Source: an uncultured Sphaerochaeta sp. (GTDB lineage Bacteria; Spirochaetota; Spirochaetia; Sphaerochaetales; Sphaerochaetaceae). From it: DNA of 64,000 bases. Position numbers and translations under genes: made by a program. Shown piece by piece: positions 44,919 through 53,570 of this stretch (its first letter is position 1; every line of letters starts with the position of its first letter). The stretch is taken from contig NZ_OY781939.1 in the NCBI RefSeq assembly GCF_963677315.1, positions 1,364,001 through 1,428,000 on the forward strand. Direction: 5' to 3'. A model generated the notes under the pieces. It did not search any database. It was given only the letters and a program-made list of their open reading frames with translations, and was not told where the DNA came from.

Positions 44919-45560
44919 ATGAAGACACAGACCTTTTCCATCCTTGCCGATTCCATCTCCACCTTTGCAGGATATGTCCCTGAGGAGAATGAACTCTTCT
45001 ACCCCCGAGAGGGAGTGGATGTAACACAGGTGGAGCATACCTGGTGGTATCTCCTCCAAGAACGTACAGGGCTGAAACTCCTCATGAATGAGTCTTACTC
45101 AGGAAGCAGGATAAGCAGGACAGGAGTCCGCCCCCTCTCCTCTTCCTTCCTGGACGAGAAAAGACAACAGCGGCTGGCCGGTGATATCATCATCGTATTC
45201 GGAGGAACCAACGATTGGGGACAGGCAGAAGAACCTACCACCATCGAGGTATTCCAGGAAGCATATGAAACACTGGTGAGTAGTATGGTACGCAGACATA
45301 CTTCAAGTGCGCTGTACTTCTGTACCCCACTGCAGAGAATTGACAGGGCCCTTGATGAAGAGAACATCCATCACTGGAATCAGCTAGACTTGGCAAGAAG
45401 TATTAAAGAGATTGTTGCGAGACAGGAAGGAGCCCACCTCATTGACCTTGCAAGCTATCCGATCAAGGCCGGAGACGGGCTTCTCGCTGATGGGTTACAC
45501 CCTACAAAGAAAGGGATGGAGGTACTTGCCACCCTGATGCAAGAAGGACTGGGACTTTAG
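44919..45560 (+). CDS. SGNH-family hydrolase
   Basis: 213 aa from ATG 44919; the open frame extends far upstream, antisense to the dehydrogenase, which is not credible. SGNH/GDSL lipase-esterase fold: block I ILADSISTFAGY (nucleophile Ser after Asp), block III IVFGGTNDWGQ (Gly and Asn) and block V DGLHPTKKGMEVL (Asp-x-x-His). No signal peptide, so it is cytoplasmic; probably a carbohydrate or acyl esterase. No clear ribosome site. TACACT (44907-44912) sits six bases before the ATG with TTGTAG 17 bp further up, a possible leaderless start. Its TAG stop shares TTAG with the opposing HAD gene. Confidence 0.75.
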   Translation: MKTQTFSILADSISTFAGYVPEENELFYPREGVDVTQVEHTWWYLLQERTGLKLLMNESYSGSRISRTGVRPLSSSFLDEKRQQRLAGDIIIVFGGTNDWGQAEEPTTIEVFQEAYETLVSSMVRRHTSSALYFCTPLQRIDRALDEENIHHWNQLDLARSIKEIVARQEGAHLIDLASYPIKAGDGLLADGLHPTKKGMEVLATLMQEGLGL

Positions 45561-46402
45561 ATTCCAGCAAGGCGTTTCATGCCTCGTTGGTACTCGGTGA
45601 GGGTATTCTCTGCCTGCATCTGGGTGAGGATGGTCTTCACCAAGGAGTAGAGCTCTCCCTCTTTGGTGTAGTCGGCCTCAGTGAAGAAGTTGATACGGTC
45701 CTCCTTCATCAACCGATAGCTGATTGCCTCCTTACCCTTTGCATAGACAGCAATGCTCTTTCCACCATTCTGCTTCACAAGCTTCATACAGGGGACGTCG
45801 GTCAGCCCATCTCCGATATACACCATATTCCTGAAAGGTACACTGCGCTCACCCTCGGCGGTATAGGCATTCAACGCCTGGTCCTCATGCACATCAAGTA
45901 CCCCTTTATTGATCCTGAACAAGAACTGTGTCTTGGCTGTATAGTTGACCGATAGCTTGGGCCAGGTGGCCACCCCGTTCTCATCGTAGAAATACTCACA
46001 TGCATAAATTCGCTTGAACCGGTCCCCGATGGCTGATCCTTCGATGATCTCTCGCAAGCCTGAGGAAATAATGAAGTGTTGTATATCCAAGCCCATTGAT
46101 GAGCCGAGCTTGTTCACCTCATCGAACCACGAAAGTACGCCTGGAAAGAATTCAAGGCTCCCCCCCAGTGAAACAAAATCGCTTCTTCTGATCGACTGTT
46201 CATGACGTCTGGATTCATCTAGCATCAGTTTCATATATGCCAAGATGCTGTCCATGCCCTGCGCTCCCGCAAGTGTGTCAGCCTTTTTCCAAAATGCCTC
46301 GGCAGACATCCCAAGCTTGGGGATGAATGTATACTCCTGCATATCCTTGGTACTCAGGGTCTTGTCAAAATCATACATGATGGCAATCGTTGGTCTTTGC
46401 AT
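45557..46402 (-). CDS. HAD-superfamily phosphatase
   Basis: 281 aa. HAD motif I MYDFDKTL (nucleophile Asp11, acid/base Asp13), motif II FIISSGL, motif IV VYIGDGLTDVPCMKLV (metal Asp). A helical C1-type cap fills about residues 20-110. Cytoplasmic phosphatase or phosphotransferase of unknown substrate. The region resembles phosphoserine-phosphatase-like HADs. An extended -10 box lies exactly six bases before the ATG and no ribosome site is visible. Confidence 0.8.
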   Translation of the reverse strand: MQRPTIAIMYDFDKTLSTKDMQEYTFIPKLGMSAEAFWKKADTLAGAQGMDSILAYMKLMLDESRRHEQSIRRSDFVSLGGSLEFFPGVLSWFDEVNKLGSSMGLDIQHFIISSGLREIIEGSAIGDRFKRIYACEYFYDENGVATWPKLSVNYTAKTQFLFRINKGVLDVHEDQALNAYTAEGERSVPFRNMVYIGDGLTDVPCMKLVKQNGGKSIAVYAKGKEAISYRLMKEDRINFFTEADYTKEGELYSLVKTILTQMQAENTLTEYQRGMKRLAGI

Positions 46403-46408
46403 ACTGTA

Positions 46409-46417
46409 AGTATATCA
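46409..46417 (-). promoter_or_regulatory. Extended -10 promoter placing +1 on the ATG of the HAD gene
   Basis: On the minus strand TGATATACT: TATACT (46414-46409) with TG two bases before it. Six bases (TACAGT) separate it from the ATG at 46402, so +1 coincides with the A of the start codon. No Shine-Dalgarno. Confidence 0.55.
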
Positions 46418-46491
46418 CGAACCTAGTGGATCGAGTGCCGGATAAGACATAATTCTATGCAGCAATGCCAGCCAAAAGGCTATGGTAAGGC

Positions 46492-46524
46492 CAAAATTGA
46501 ACCAGAGCAAAGACTCTGGTTCAA
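46492..46524 (-). terminator. Terminator of the TRAP operon
   Basis: Perfect 11-bp arms TTGAACCAGAG (46497-46507) and CTCTGGTTCAA (46514-46524), 6-nt loop, 22 bp after the dctM stop. On the transcribed strand TTTTGG follows the stem. Confidence 0.7.
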
Positions 46525-46546
46525 AGGAAGGGATTATCGTATCTTT

Positions 46547-47863
46547 CTACATATTTGCCGGGGTATACCCTGCAAAAATCTTCGGTAGGATGAGGCTAAT
46601 CTCAGGTATGAACGACACCAATAGCAGTGCGATGATCATACAGAGGTAGAACGGGAAGGTCGCCTTTACCACCTTCTCCATAGATACCTTACCGACAGCT
46701 GAACCTATGAACAGGACTGCTCCAACCGGTGGTGTCAAGAGGCCGATACCACAGTTGAGTACCACCATGATCCCGAACTGGATGGGATCAAGTCCTGCAA
46801 CTCCGGTTGCGATAGGAAGCAGAATCGGCGTCGCAATAAGAATAATCGGTGCCATATCCATGATCGCTCCAAGAACCAAGAGAATTGCATTCAACAGCAG
46901 GATAATGAGAATCCTGTTATTGGTAAGGCTGGTAATCGCCTCAGCAGCAAGACGCGGAACATTGAGTGTAGTAAGGATGTAGCCAAAGACAGAAGAGGTA
47001 GCAATAAGGATAAGCACGATAGCAAGGGTACCTACACAATCGTCGAGAACTTTCCAAACACCCTTCCAATTCAAGCCCTTATAGATAAATACCGAAACAA
47101 TCAAGGAGTAGATTACAGCTATGGCAGCAGATTCTGTAGCAGTGAATACACCTGCAACAACACCGACGACAACAATGACAACCGCAGCCAGAGCCCAGAT
47201 GGATTTTCCGAGCTGGATTATGAAGTTCTTTAAACTGAACTTTGCTCCCTTGGGATATCCCCTCTTTACCGAGAAGATATAGGAGCCAATCATCAAGGTT
47301 ATGGCAAGCAGTGCGCCGGGAAGGTAGCCGGCAAGAAAGAGACTTCCAACAGAGATACCACCTGCGGTGGTGGCATAGATGACCATGTTATGACTGGGAG
47401 GAACAAGAAGTCCTTCACAGGAACTGGTAACCGTAACAGCGGTAGAGAAGTCAGCATCATACCCTTCGTCGACCATCATGGGAATCAAGATGGAACCAAG
47501 GGATGCAGTATCGGCGGCGGCTGACCCGGAGATCCCTCCAAAAAAGTAGGATGCTACGATGTTAACCTGCGCCAGGCCTCCCCTCATCCAACCTACACAG
47601 GCATTGGCAAGGGCAATCAACTTCTGGGAGATACCACCAGAGCCCATCAACACTCCCATCGTAATAAAGAAAGGAACCGCCATCAGGGAGAACGAGCTTA
47701 TGCCTTTAACCATGAGACGGCTGATATCATTAAGACTGGAACCTTGGTAGAGCATGGTGAAAATAGAGGAAAGAGCAACCGCATATGCGATAGGAAAACG
47801 AAGGAAGATCATAAGAAAGAAGCTTCCCAGGAGAATCGTAATTGCAATACTATTTGCGTCCAT
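46547..47863 (-). CDS. dctM: TRAP transporter large permease
   Basis: Large membrane subunit of a tripartite ATP-independent periplasmic transporter, driven by the sodium or proton gradient. 438 aa with about 12 membrane segments. DctM signatures: FLRFPIAYAVALSS, MAVPFFITMGVLMGSGGIS, GGISGSAAADTASLGSILIPMM and VVLNCGIGLLTPPVGAVLFIG. Coupled to dctQ by a TAATG overlap. The substrate class is typically C4-dicarboxylates, sialic acid, keto-acids or sugar acids; not resolved here. Confidence 0.92.
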   Translation of the reverse strand: MDANSIAITILLGSFFLMIFLRFPIAYAVALSSIFTMLYQGSSLNDISRLMVKGISSFSLMAVPFFITMGVLMGSGGISQKLIALANACVGWMRGGLAQVNIVASYFFGGISGSAAADTASLGSILIPMMVDEGYDADFSTAVTVTSSCEGLLVPPSHNMVIYATTAGGISVGSLFLAGYLPGALLAITLMIGSYIFSVKRGYPKGAKFSLKNFIIQLGKSIWALAAVVIVVVGVVAGVFTATESAAIAVIYSLIVSVFIYKGLNWKGVWKVLDDCVGTLAIVLILIATSSVFGYILTTLNVPRLAAEAITSLTNNRILIILLLNAILLVLGAIMDMAPIILIATPILLPIATGVAGLDPIQFGIMVVLNCGIGLLTPPVGAVLFIGSAVGKVSMEKVVKATFPFYLCMIIALLLVSFIPEISLILPKIFAGYTPANM

Positions 47864-48402
47864 TATGCTTTCTCCTCTTCCTTCACATAGAAGGACTTTA
47901 GATGGTTATACATAGCCTCAATCTCAAAGATGATCATGGCAAGTCCGGCAAGAGGTACTGGGAAATACATCCAGAAACGACTCAGCCAAGGAATGGAGAC
48001 GTAAAAACCCCTGCTCCCAATCGTGATGGCATATCGCCACCCCACATAAATCATTACCACCCCAAGACTAAAAACCGCGACATCCGAGAGAATATCAAGG
48101 ATCTTTATCGTAAGTTCAGGGAGATATTTGTCAAAGGCCCTCATTCTGATATGGGTACCCCTACGGATTGCAAGGGCGGCCGAGAGAACGGCCATATAGG
48201 CCATGCAGGTCAAGACCACCTCTTCCGTCCAAGAAGGATCCTTCAGGAACGGTATGTATTCATTAAGCATACGTCCGGCTACTGCATAACTGGTGATGAG
48301 GATGTCGACAATAAGCAAAACTTTGCAAATTACCATGACAATCTTATCGGTCCAGTCATACGCCAGCTTGATTTTATCCATTCTCGCAAAGAACTTTGGC
48401 AT
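47863..48402 (-). CDS. dctQ: TRAP transporter small permease
   Basis: Small membrane subunit, 179 aa, four membrane segments (about 20-45, 60-80, 100-125, 140-160). WTEEVVLTCMAYMAVLSAALAIRRGTHIRMRAFDKYLP is the family signature. The gene lies after the binding-protein gene, separated from it by a strong terminator-like hairpin, and overlaps dctM by one base. Confidence 0.9.
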   Translation of the reverse strand: MPKFFARMDKIKLAYDWTDKIVMVICKVLLIVDILITSYAVAGRMLNEYIPFLKDPSWTEEVVLTCMAYMAVLSAALAIRRGTHIRMRAFDKYLPELTIKILDILSDVAVFSLGVVMIYVGWRYAITIGSRGFYVSIPWLSRFWMYFPVPLAGLAMIIFEIEAMYNHLKSFYVKEEEKA

Positions 48403-48421
48403 GTTTCATCTCCTGAGACTT

Positions 48422-48452
48422 AAAAAGGTGGGATTGACTCTGCAATCCCACC
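48422..48452 (-). terminator. Strong intrinsic terminator/attenuator between dctP and dctQM
   Basis: GGTGGGATTG (48427-48436) and CAATCCCACC (48443-48452), perfect 10-bp stem and 6-nt loop, followed on the transcribed strand by TTTTT (48426-48422). It lies inside the operon, 19 bp after the dctP stop, so most transcripts would end with the binding-protein gene. Confidence 0.8.
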
Positions 48453-48471
48453 AATATCTGACTAAAAACTT

Positions 48472-49485
48472 TTATTTCATATCCTTGATTTTCTGATACA
48501 GTGCTGCCTGGTTCTTTGTATTCTCATCGATTACAGCCTTGGTAGCATTTGCCCATGGGGCCTTATCAGCAACATCAACCACATTCACACCTTCAGCCTT
48601 GAGCCCTGCAAGAACTTCGTTCTCTGCATTCTCGCTGATCTCAGCATTGTACGCCTGTGCAAGCTTGCCAGCTTCCATGATGGCACTTCTCTGCTTCTCA
48701 GAAAGCTTATTCCAAGCAGTATCAGTGATAACCACCTGGATAGCACCGAGGGTGTGCCCATTGAGAATCAGATTTGGAGCAACTTCTTGGAAGGCATTGG
48801 CCTTGTAATTGGCAATCGGCTGCTCAGCTCCGTCGACAACACCGGTCTGGAGAGCAGAATACAGCTCGCCAAAAGAGACAACCGTAGGAGAAGCTCCAAG
48901 GCCTTTTACCATGCCGGTCATAACCGGGTCGTTGGACACACGAAGCTTCATGCCAGCAAGATCCTTAATGCTGGAAATAGGTTTAGCCGCGAAGAAATGC
49001 CTGAAACCTTCCTCACCATAGAAGACACCACGAATTGGTAGACCAATTTCCTGGGGCTCATTCAGGAATTCAGGAGCAAGATCAGAATTGGCAAATGCCC
49101 AGAAGTGTTCCCTGTTCTCAAATGTGAATGGGATGGACAGAAGCTTTGACTTTTCAGCACCATAGCTGGTAAGTGCAAAAGCTGAGATTCTTGACATATC
49201 AATCGATGTACCACCACCAAGAATGGAATCGAGAACGTCATTCTCGGAACCAAGGACACCAGAAGCCTGAATATCAATGGTTACTGTACCATCAGAGAGC
49301 TTCTCCACCTGTTCCTTGAAATAAAGACCTGTCTTTCCAACGATGGAATCAAGTGGGTTAACTTCTGCATATACGAGCTTTACGTTTTTTTCAACCCCAG
49401 CTTCCGCGGTTTCTTTTCCACCAGCAGCAAAAACCATTGATGAACAGAGCAAGAGTGCCAAGAGAACAAACAATACACGTTTCAT
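48472..49485 (-). CDS. dctP: TRAP transporter substrate-binding protein
   Basis: Periplasmic receptor of the TRAP importer. 337 aa. Signal peptide at 1-20 (KRVLFVLLALLLCSSMVFA), cleavage before AGGKET. DctP fold with the carboxylate-binding Arg in LAGMKLRVSNDPVM and SFGELYSALQTGVVDGAEQPIANY. The Arg is the usual salt-bridge to an organic acid. AGGAGG precedes the ATG. A second DctP-like protein is encoded just upstream, but that one is a lipoprotein linked to a two-component system. Confidence 0.92.
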   Translation of the reverse strand: MKRVLFVLLALLLCSSMVFAAGGKETAEAGVEKNVKLVYAEVNPLDSIVGKTGLYFKEQVEKLSDGTVTIDIQASGVLGSENDVLDSILGGGTSIDMSRISAFALTSYGAEKSKLLSIPFTFENREHFWAFANSDLAPEFLNEPQEIGLPIRGVFYGEEGFRHFFAAKPISSIKDLAGMKLRVSNDPVMTGMVKGLGASPTVVSFGELYSALQTGVVDGAEQPIANYKANAFQEVAPNLILNGHTLGAIQVVITDTAWNKLSEKQRSAIMEAGKLAQAYNAEISENAENEVLAGLKAEGVNVVDVADKAPWANATKAVIDENTKNQAALYQKIKDMK

Positions 49486-49612
49486 AGTCGCCTCCTAAAA
49501 GTAATTCGACCTATTTTTCCTAGGTTTATAAAAAATGTAAGGGAGGAAAACCGTGGGCGCAAGATGCAGTCAAAGAAAGTGCAAACTATCAAAAAAATTG
49601 AAAAGGAAAATC

Positions 49613-50602
49613 TTACATATCTCCAATCCTCTCAACAATCTCCCGCTCCTTTTCCCCGAGCTCCTGATACAGCGGTTCCATGGCTTTCCTCAGTGCAAGC
49701 AAGTCCTCCTCACTGGGAATAGTGAAAACCACCCCTGAGCGTACCGCTTCCTCATAAGCCCTGCTCTCCTCTTCCTTCCAGAGCTTTCGCTCATACAAAC
49801 CACTTTCCTTTGCACACTCCTGTATGATCTCGACATATGACGGGTCTATAGCAGCTACCTTTTCCTGAGCATACACACTCATCACCACAACCTCCGGTAA
49901 CCGGAAATGCTCATCCTGATAAAAATAGGGAGCGGCTTGGTTATGACCGGTAAAAACATAACTAGGAAGATTGTTCTCCGCCCCATCAATACGTAATTTC
50001 TGCAACGCAGAGTAGACATCCCCATAGGGAATCTGGATAGATTCAGCACCGAGAAGCTCGATGGTACGGCTCATCATGTCATTCTCCATCACGCGGATGG
50101 TCAGATCCTCGAGAGAAGCAATAGAGGAGACGGGTGTTCTTGTATAGAAACTCCTGGCCCCAGCATCGTACCAAGCCAATCCCAACAACCCATTGCCAAC
50201 TACTTCATTGAGATACATATCCCCAATCTCGCTATCAAGCACCCTCCACATATGCTCACTGTCTGAGTAAAGATAGGGTAACTGGAGTACCCAAAGATCT
50301 GGGAAGTATTTGAATAGGGTTCCCAAGGAAAAGCGTGACATGTCGATACCACCATAGAACATCTGTTGCATGACACTGAGCTCCGAACCCAAGGTACTAT
50401 CCGGATAGATACGGATTTCTATCTTTCCGTCCGTTCTCTCTTTCACCAATTGTGCCATATACTTCGCAGCCTCTACCGTAGGATACCCATCGCTCTGATT
50501 ATCGGCATGACGGAGTACCAGCTCAGGATGGCTTGTCTCTTCCTTCTGGCAAGCACAGAGAACCAGCAAAAGGATGCATGAGATGAATGCCAACTTCTTC
50601 AT
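49613..50602 (-). CDS. TRAP-type binding lipoprotein linked to a two-component system
   Basis: 329 aa with a lipobox at the end of a short signal (FISCILLLVLCACQ; modified Cys at about 18), so it is membrane-anchored, unlike the DctP encoded next to it. DctP fold: VVLRHADNQSDGYPT-type start, LEDLTIRVMENDMM with the ligand Arg, IPYGDVYSALQKLRIDGAENNLPSYV. The start overlaps the response regulator stop by 4 bp, so it is translated with the two-component proteins rather than with the importer. The likely job is to present the ligand to the YesM-type kinase: a periplasmic co-sensor, not a second transport receptor. Inference from gene order and anchoring. Confidence 0.85.
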   Translation of the reverse strand: MKKLAFISCILLLVLCACQKEETSHPELVLRHADNQSDGYPTVEAAKYMAQLVKERTDGKIEIRIYPDSTLGSELSVMQQMFYGGIDMSRFSLGTLFKYFPDLWVLQLPYLYSDSEHMWRVLDSEIGDMYLNEVVGNGLLGLAWYDAGARSFYTRTPVSSIASLEDLTIRVMENDMMSRTIELLGAESIQIPYGDVYSALQKLRIDGAENNLPSYVFTGHNQAAPYFYQDEHFRLPEVVVMSVYAQEKVAAIDPSYVEIIQECAKESGLYERKLWKEEESRAYEEAVRSGVVFTIPSEEDLLALRKAMEPLYQELGEKEREIVERIGDM

Positions 50603-51378
50603 CTGCTTCCTCCCCGTGCTATATGCTTTCTGTATTCAGTTGGGGTATACCCCGTGTTTTTCTTGAACGCACGACTGAAATAACTGGAACTATCGTACCC
50701 CACACTTGTGGCAATCTCAGTAATCGTCTTGAAAGGATCTGAGAGATATTCCTTTGCAGCACAGATCCTGAGGTTGGTGATGTAATCAATGAAATTCACC
50801 CCAGTGCAACGCTTGAAAATGCAGCTCAGATAGGAGGCATTGATATGCAAGAGAGAGCTTACTGAGTCCAAGGAGAGATCATAGTTCATATAGTTGTGTT
50901 CTAGGTATTTCTTTACCTTGGACATCATCAAGGCTGCCTTTTCGGTCCCTTCATCATCCTCGAGGTCTTGGTTTGCCACTTCCGGGACTACCGCCTTGAG
51001 CTGACGCTCAGCCTCGACCTGGCTGACCGCTCGCTTGATGGCCCTAAGGACATCCTGCTTGTCCACCGGCTTGAGAATATAGTCAATGGCTCCCAGCTTT
51101 ACCGCTTCACAAGCGTAAGAAAAGATACTATAGGCTGTAATGAAAACAATTCGGGTATAGGGCTTGGCTTTCAGTATCTGTTTGGAGGCCTCAATTCCAT
51201 CCAAGGCTGGCATCTCAATATCCATAAGCACAACATCCACATCAAACAACTCAGCAAAGGTAACGGCTAATCGCCCGTTTTCCGCCTGATAGAGCTCCAG
51301 AAGAGGGTTTTCAGAGAGTATCCTGCAAAGAATCTCTCTTTCGATGCTTTCATCATCGGCAATCAGGATTTTAATCAT
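50599..51378 (-). CDS. Response regulator, YesN/AraC type
   Basis: 259 aa from ATG 51378, which follows GAGGAGG located inside the kinase end; the frame runs five codons further. Receiver with phosphoacceptor Asp53 (VVLMDIEMPALDG), FITAYS and LKPVDKQ. A linker follows, then the AraC double helix-turn-helix at about 155-250 (LDSVSSLLHINASYLSCIFKRCTGVNFIDYI, TITEIATSVGYDSSSYFSRAFKKNTGYTPTEYR). Probably activates the TRAP operon downstream and possibly its own promoter. The kinase stop lies 7 bp downstream of its start codon, so the two genes overlap. Confidence 0.92.
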   Translation of the reverse strand: MIKILIADDESIEREILCRILSENPLLELYQAENGRLAVTFAELFDVDVVLMDIEMPALDGIEASKQILKAKPYTRIVFITAYSIFSYACEAVKLGAIDYILKPVDKQDVLRAIKRAVSQVEAERQLKAVVPEVANQDLEDDEGTEKAALMMSKVKKYLEHNYMNYDLSLDSVSSLLHINASYLSCIFKRCTGVNFIDYITNLRICAAKEYLSDPFKTITEIATSVGYDSSSYFSRAFKKNTGYTPTEYRKHIARGGSR

Positions 51379-52891
51379 CTGTTTCCTCCTCATCGTTGAG
51401 CATTAAAGGCATCTTGATCGTAATTTTGGTTCCCTTCCCTTTTTCCGATGTCACCTTAAAGATACAGCGAGCATCAATAAGTTTCAGTCGGGCGGCAACG
51501 GAATAGAGACCAATATGCTCTCCAGATATCGGTGGGTCGAGAAGCTGGGAGCGAATCACCTTCAAGGCCTCTTCCTCAATCCCAACCCCATCATCCTCGA
51601 CAAGTACAGAGAGCATTCCCTCTTCCTCCTCAAGGGAGAGGTAGACAGTACCTGGCTGTTCCTTGGGACCAAGTCCATGCTTGAAGGCATTTTCCACCAA
51701 GGGCTGGAAGAAAAAGGAAGGAACAAGGGTCTCTGTAAGGACCAAAGAGGGAGAGATATTCCATACAAGCGATACCTTCTCCTTGAAACGAGCTTTATAG
51801 AGACTGTAATACTCATCCACAATCTTGATCTCCCTGGAGAGAGGGACCAATACTTCATTATCAGCCAGGGAATATCGAAAGAGACGGCAAAGGGATGAGA
51901 GCAAGGCATCAGTTTTCTCAGCCATCTCCTCCTGCGCGGTATACTTGATCATATTGATGGTATTGAAGAGAAAATGTGGATTGACCTGACTTCTTAAAAG
52001 CTGAAGCTTCTCCCGTTCAAGAAGGTTTTGCATTGCAAGGGCCTCTGTATCCTTTCTGTAAATCTCCTTCTCCATCTCATTGTTTGCCGTCAGCAATTGT
52101 ACTTGGTTCCTCATTGCATGCTTCATTTCATTGAAAGCCCGAGCCATGTCGCCTATCTCATCCTTACGATGCTCGAGGATCTCCGGCCTGTCATAGTCCC
52201 CAGCGGTAATCGCCTTCGAAGATCTTGCCATCTCCTGTACGATGGAGAGCATCCGGATCACTTCCCTGAAAGCTATGAAGCCAAACAAGAGCATCACCAA
52301 CACCGTCAAGGTGTATACAGTATCGAGTTTCTCATTGATCTGGATAAGGTGGTCATAGGCAGATTGGTTATCCATGATTGCTCTCTCTATGAGTTGCTGC
52401 GTATAGCGATACAGATGGTTCAGACAGGGCTCAAGATCAGAGTAATACAGCTCTGAAGCTTCGTCGATCTTGTTTTTGATAAGGTGATCCTGCATCTGCG
52501 AGAGATAGATACTGCAGTTTTTTTGCGTAGTATCTACTGCGCTTACCAGAAGATACTGCTCTACACCAATGCTCGCTATTGACGTATCGATCTTGGCAAG
52601 GTTTTTCTCTGCTACATCCCTCTCCCTTCTTAGATTAGCAACAAGGGCAGCAACATCCCCAAAATCCCAGCGGTAAGAGGAGAGAATATCCCTGGTATGT
52701 CTCACCGAATTAAGGAGGATACTGATTGTTTGCACATTACCTGAACTCTTCTGAATTGGGTTCATTATGTACTTTTCTTTATATGCAGAAATACCCAGCT
52801 GCAGAAATATGCAGAGGACAAAGACGATGAGAAACAGAAATATTCTGTGAAAGAGATTCAGATGAAACCCTTTTCTGGTAGTTGTTTCCAT
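51371..52891 (-). CDS. Sensor histidine kinase, YesM/LytS type
   Basis: 506 aa. TM1 at about 13-32, periplasmic helical domain of about 155 residues, TM2 at about 191-208, HAMP (209-262), short coiled coil, His_kinase domain with His306 in LLRSQVNPHFLFNTINMIKY, then the ATPase with PLVENAFKHGLG, VEDDGVGIE and HIGLYSVAARLKL. The all-helical periplasmic domain has no ligand fold of its own, which fits sensing through the partner lipoprotein. First gene of a six-gene set kinase, regulator, lipoprotein, dctP, dctQ, dctM. No obvious Shine-Dalgarno before the ATG. Confidence 0.92.
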   Translation of the reverse strand: METTTRKGFHLNLFHRIFLFLIVFVLCIFLQLGISAYKEKYIMNPIQKSSGNVQTISILLNSVRHTRDILSSYRWDFGDVAALVANLRRERDVAEKNLAKIDTSIASIGVEQYLLVSAVDTTQKNCSIYLSQMQDHLIKNKIDEASELYYSDLEPCLNHLYRYTQQLIERAIMDNQSAYDHLIQINEKLDTVYTLTVLVMLLFGFIAFREVIRMLSIVQEMARSSKAITAGDYDRPEILEHRKDEIGDMARAFNEMKHAMRNQVQLLTANNEMEKEIYRKDTEALAMQNLLEREKLQLLRSQVNPHFLFNTINMIKYTAQEEMAEKTDALLSSLCRLFRYSLADNEVLVPLSREIKIVDEYYSLYKARFKEKVSLVWNISPSLVLTETLVPSFFFQPLVENAFKHGLGPKEQPGTVYLSLEEEEGMLSVLVEDDGVGIEEEALKVIRSQLLDPPISGEHIGLYSVAARLKLIDARCIFKVTSEKGKGTKITIKMPLMLNDEEETDD

Positions 52892-52952
52892 GTATATGTG
52901 ATTTCATACTATCATCCAGAATCCAAAAAGCAAATAAAACCTCACCTTTTTA

Positions 52953-52961
52953 TGCTATAGT
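52953..52961 (+). promoter_or_regulatory. Extended -10 promoter placing +1 on the ATG of the YcxB-like gene
   Basis: TGCTATAGT, with hexamer TATAGT at 52956-52961; six bases (AACTCC) then the ATG at 52968. Predicted +1 is the A of ATG; no Shine-Dalgarno. Confidence 0.5.
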
Positions 52962-52967
52962 AACTCC

Positions 52968-53486
52968 ATGACCATAGCAGTACGCTTAAGCGAGAGCAAC
53001 TTTAGGCATTTTCTGACCTTCAATATCCTCAAACGACTCAAACTCTATAAGAGCCCCGTTATCTTTGCCTCAATCATGTCAGTCTCAGCCTTTATTAGCT
53101 TCTTAATGCACCATGTAGAAGGAGCGGTAATGCTTGGGTCTGTCCTACTCTTGGTAGGTCTTGGGGTTCCGGTTGTCTACTTTGTAAACTTTTTTGCATC
53201 ACTGAAAAAACAGGTAAAGCTTCAGGACCTGAACCCTCCCCGATTGGTATACACCATCCAGTTTTCAGAAGAATCCGATTTCATTGAAATCTCCAATGAT
53301 AAGGAACAGGTACGCTATCAATGGAAGGATGTCTATCACGCATATTACGAAAAGGATGCTATATATCTCTTTATTACGAAAGACAGAGCATTCCTGCTCC
53401 CCCTGTCATTACTAGAAAACTGTGAAGAAGTTTGGAGCATCATTGAGAAAAAACTCGGCAGCGAGCGATATACCAGAAAGAAGTAA
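52968..53486 (+). CDS. YcxB-like membrane protein of unknown function
   Basis: 172 aa. Two membrane segments (about 30-48 and 55-76) followed by a C-terminal soluble domain with the YcxB-like pattern IEISNDKEQVRYQWKDVYHAYYEKDAIYLFITKDRAFLLPLSLL. The function of this family is not known. Transcribed alone between the divergent kinase and marR. Translation start rests on the ATG directly after an extended -10 box. Confidence 0.65.
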   Translation: MTIAVRLSESNFRHFLTFNILKRLKLYKSPVIFASIMSVSAFISFLMHHVEGAVMLGSVLLLVGLGVPVVYFVNFFASLKKQVKLQDLNPPRLVYTIQFSEESDFIEISNDKEQVRYQWKDVYHAYYEKDAIYLFITKDRAFLLPLSLLENCEEVWSIIEKKLGSERYTRKK

Positions 53487-53530
53487 CCAGGAATACTCTT
53501 CAACAAGCCTGAAAGATTGATTTGCAATTA

Positions 53531-53562
53531 ATAGTTGACAAATCAACTATTTTCCTTATTAT
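53531..53562 (+). promoter_or_regulatory. marR promoter with operator overlapping the -35 box
   Basis: Perfect inverted repeat ATAGTTGA (53531-53538) / TCAACTAT (53543-53550), 4-bp centre. It contains the consensus -35 TTGACA (53535-53540); 16 bp later is -10 TATTAT (53557-53562). The MarR protein encoded here should repress its own promoter and the MATE gene. The first ATG is 8 bases after the -10, leaving almost no leader. Confidence 0.7.
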
Positions 53563-53570
53563 ATCCATAT

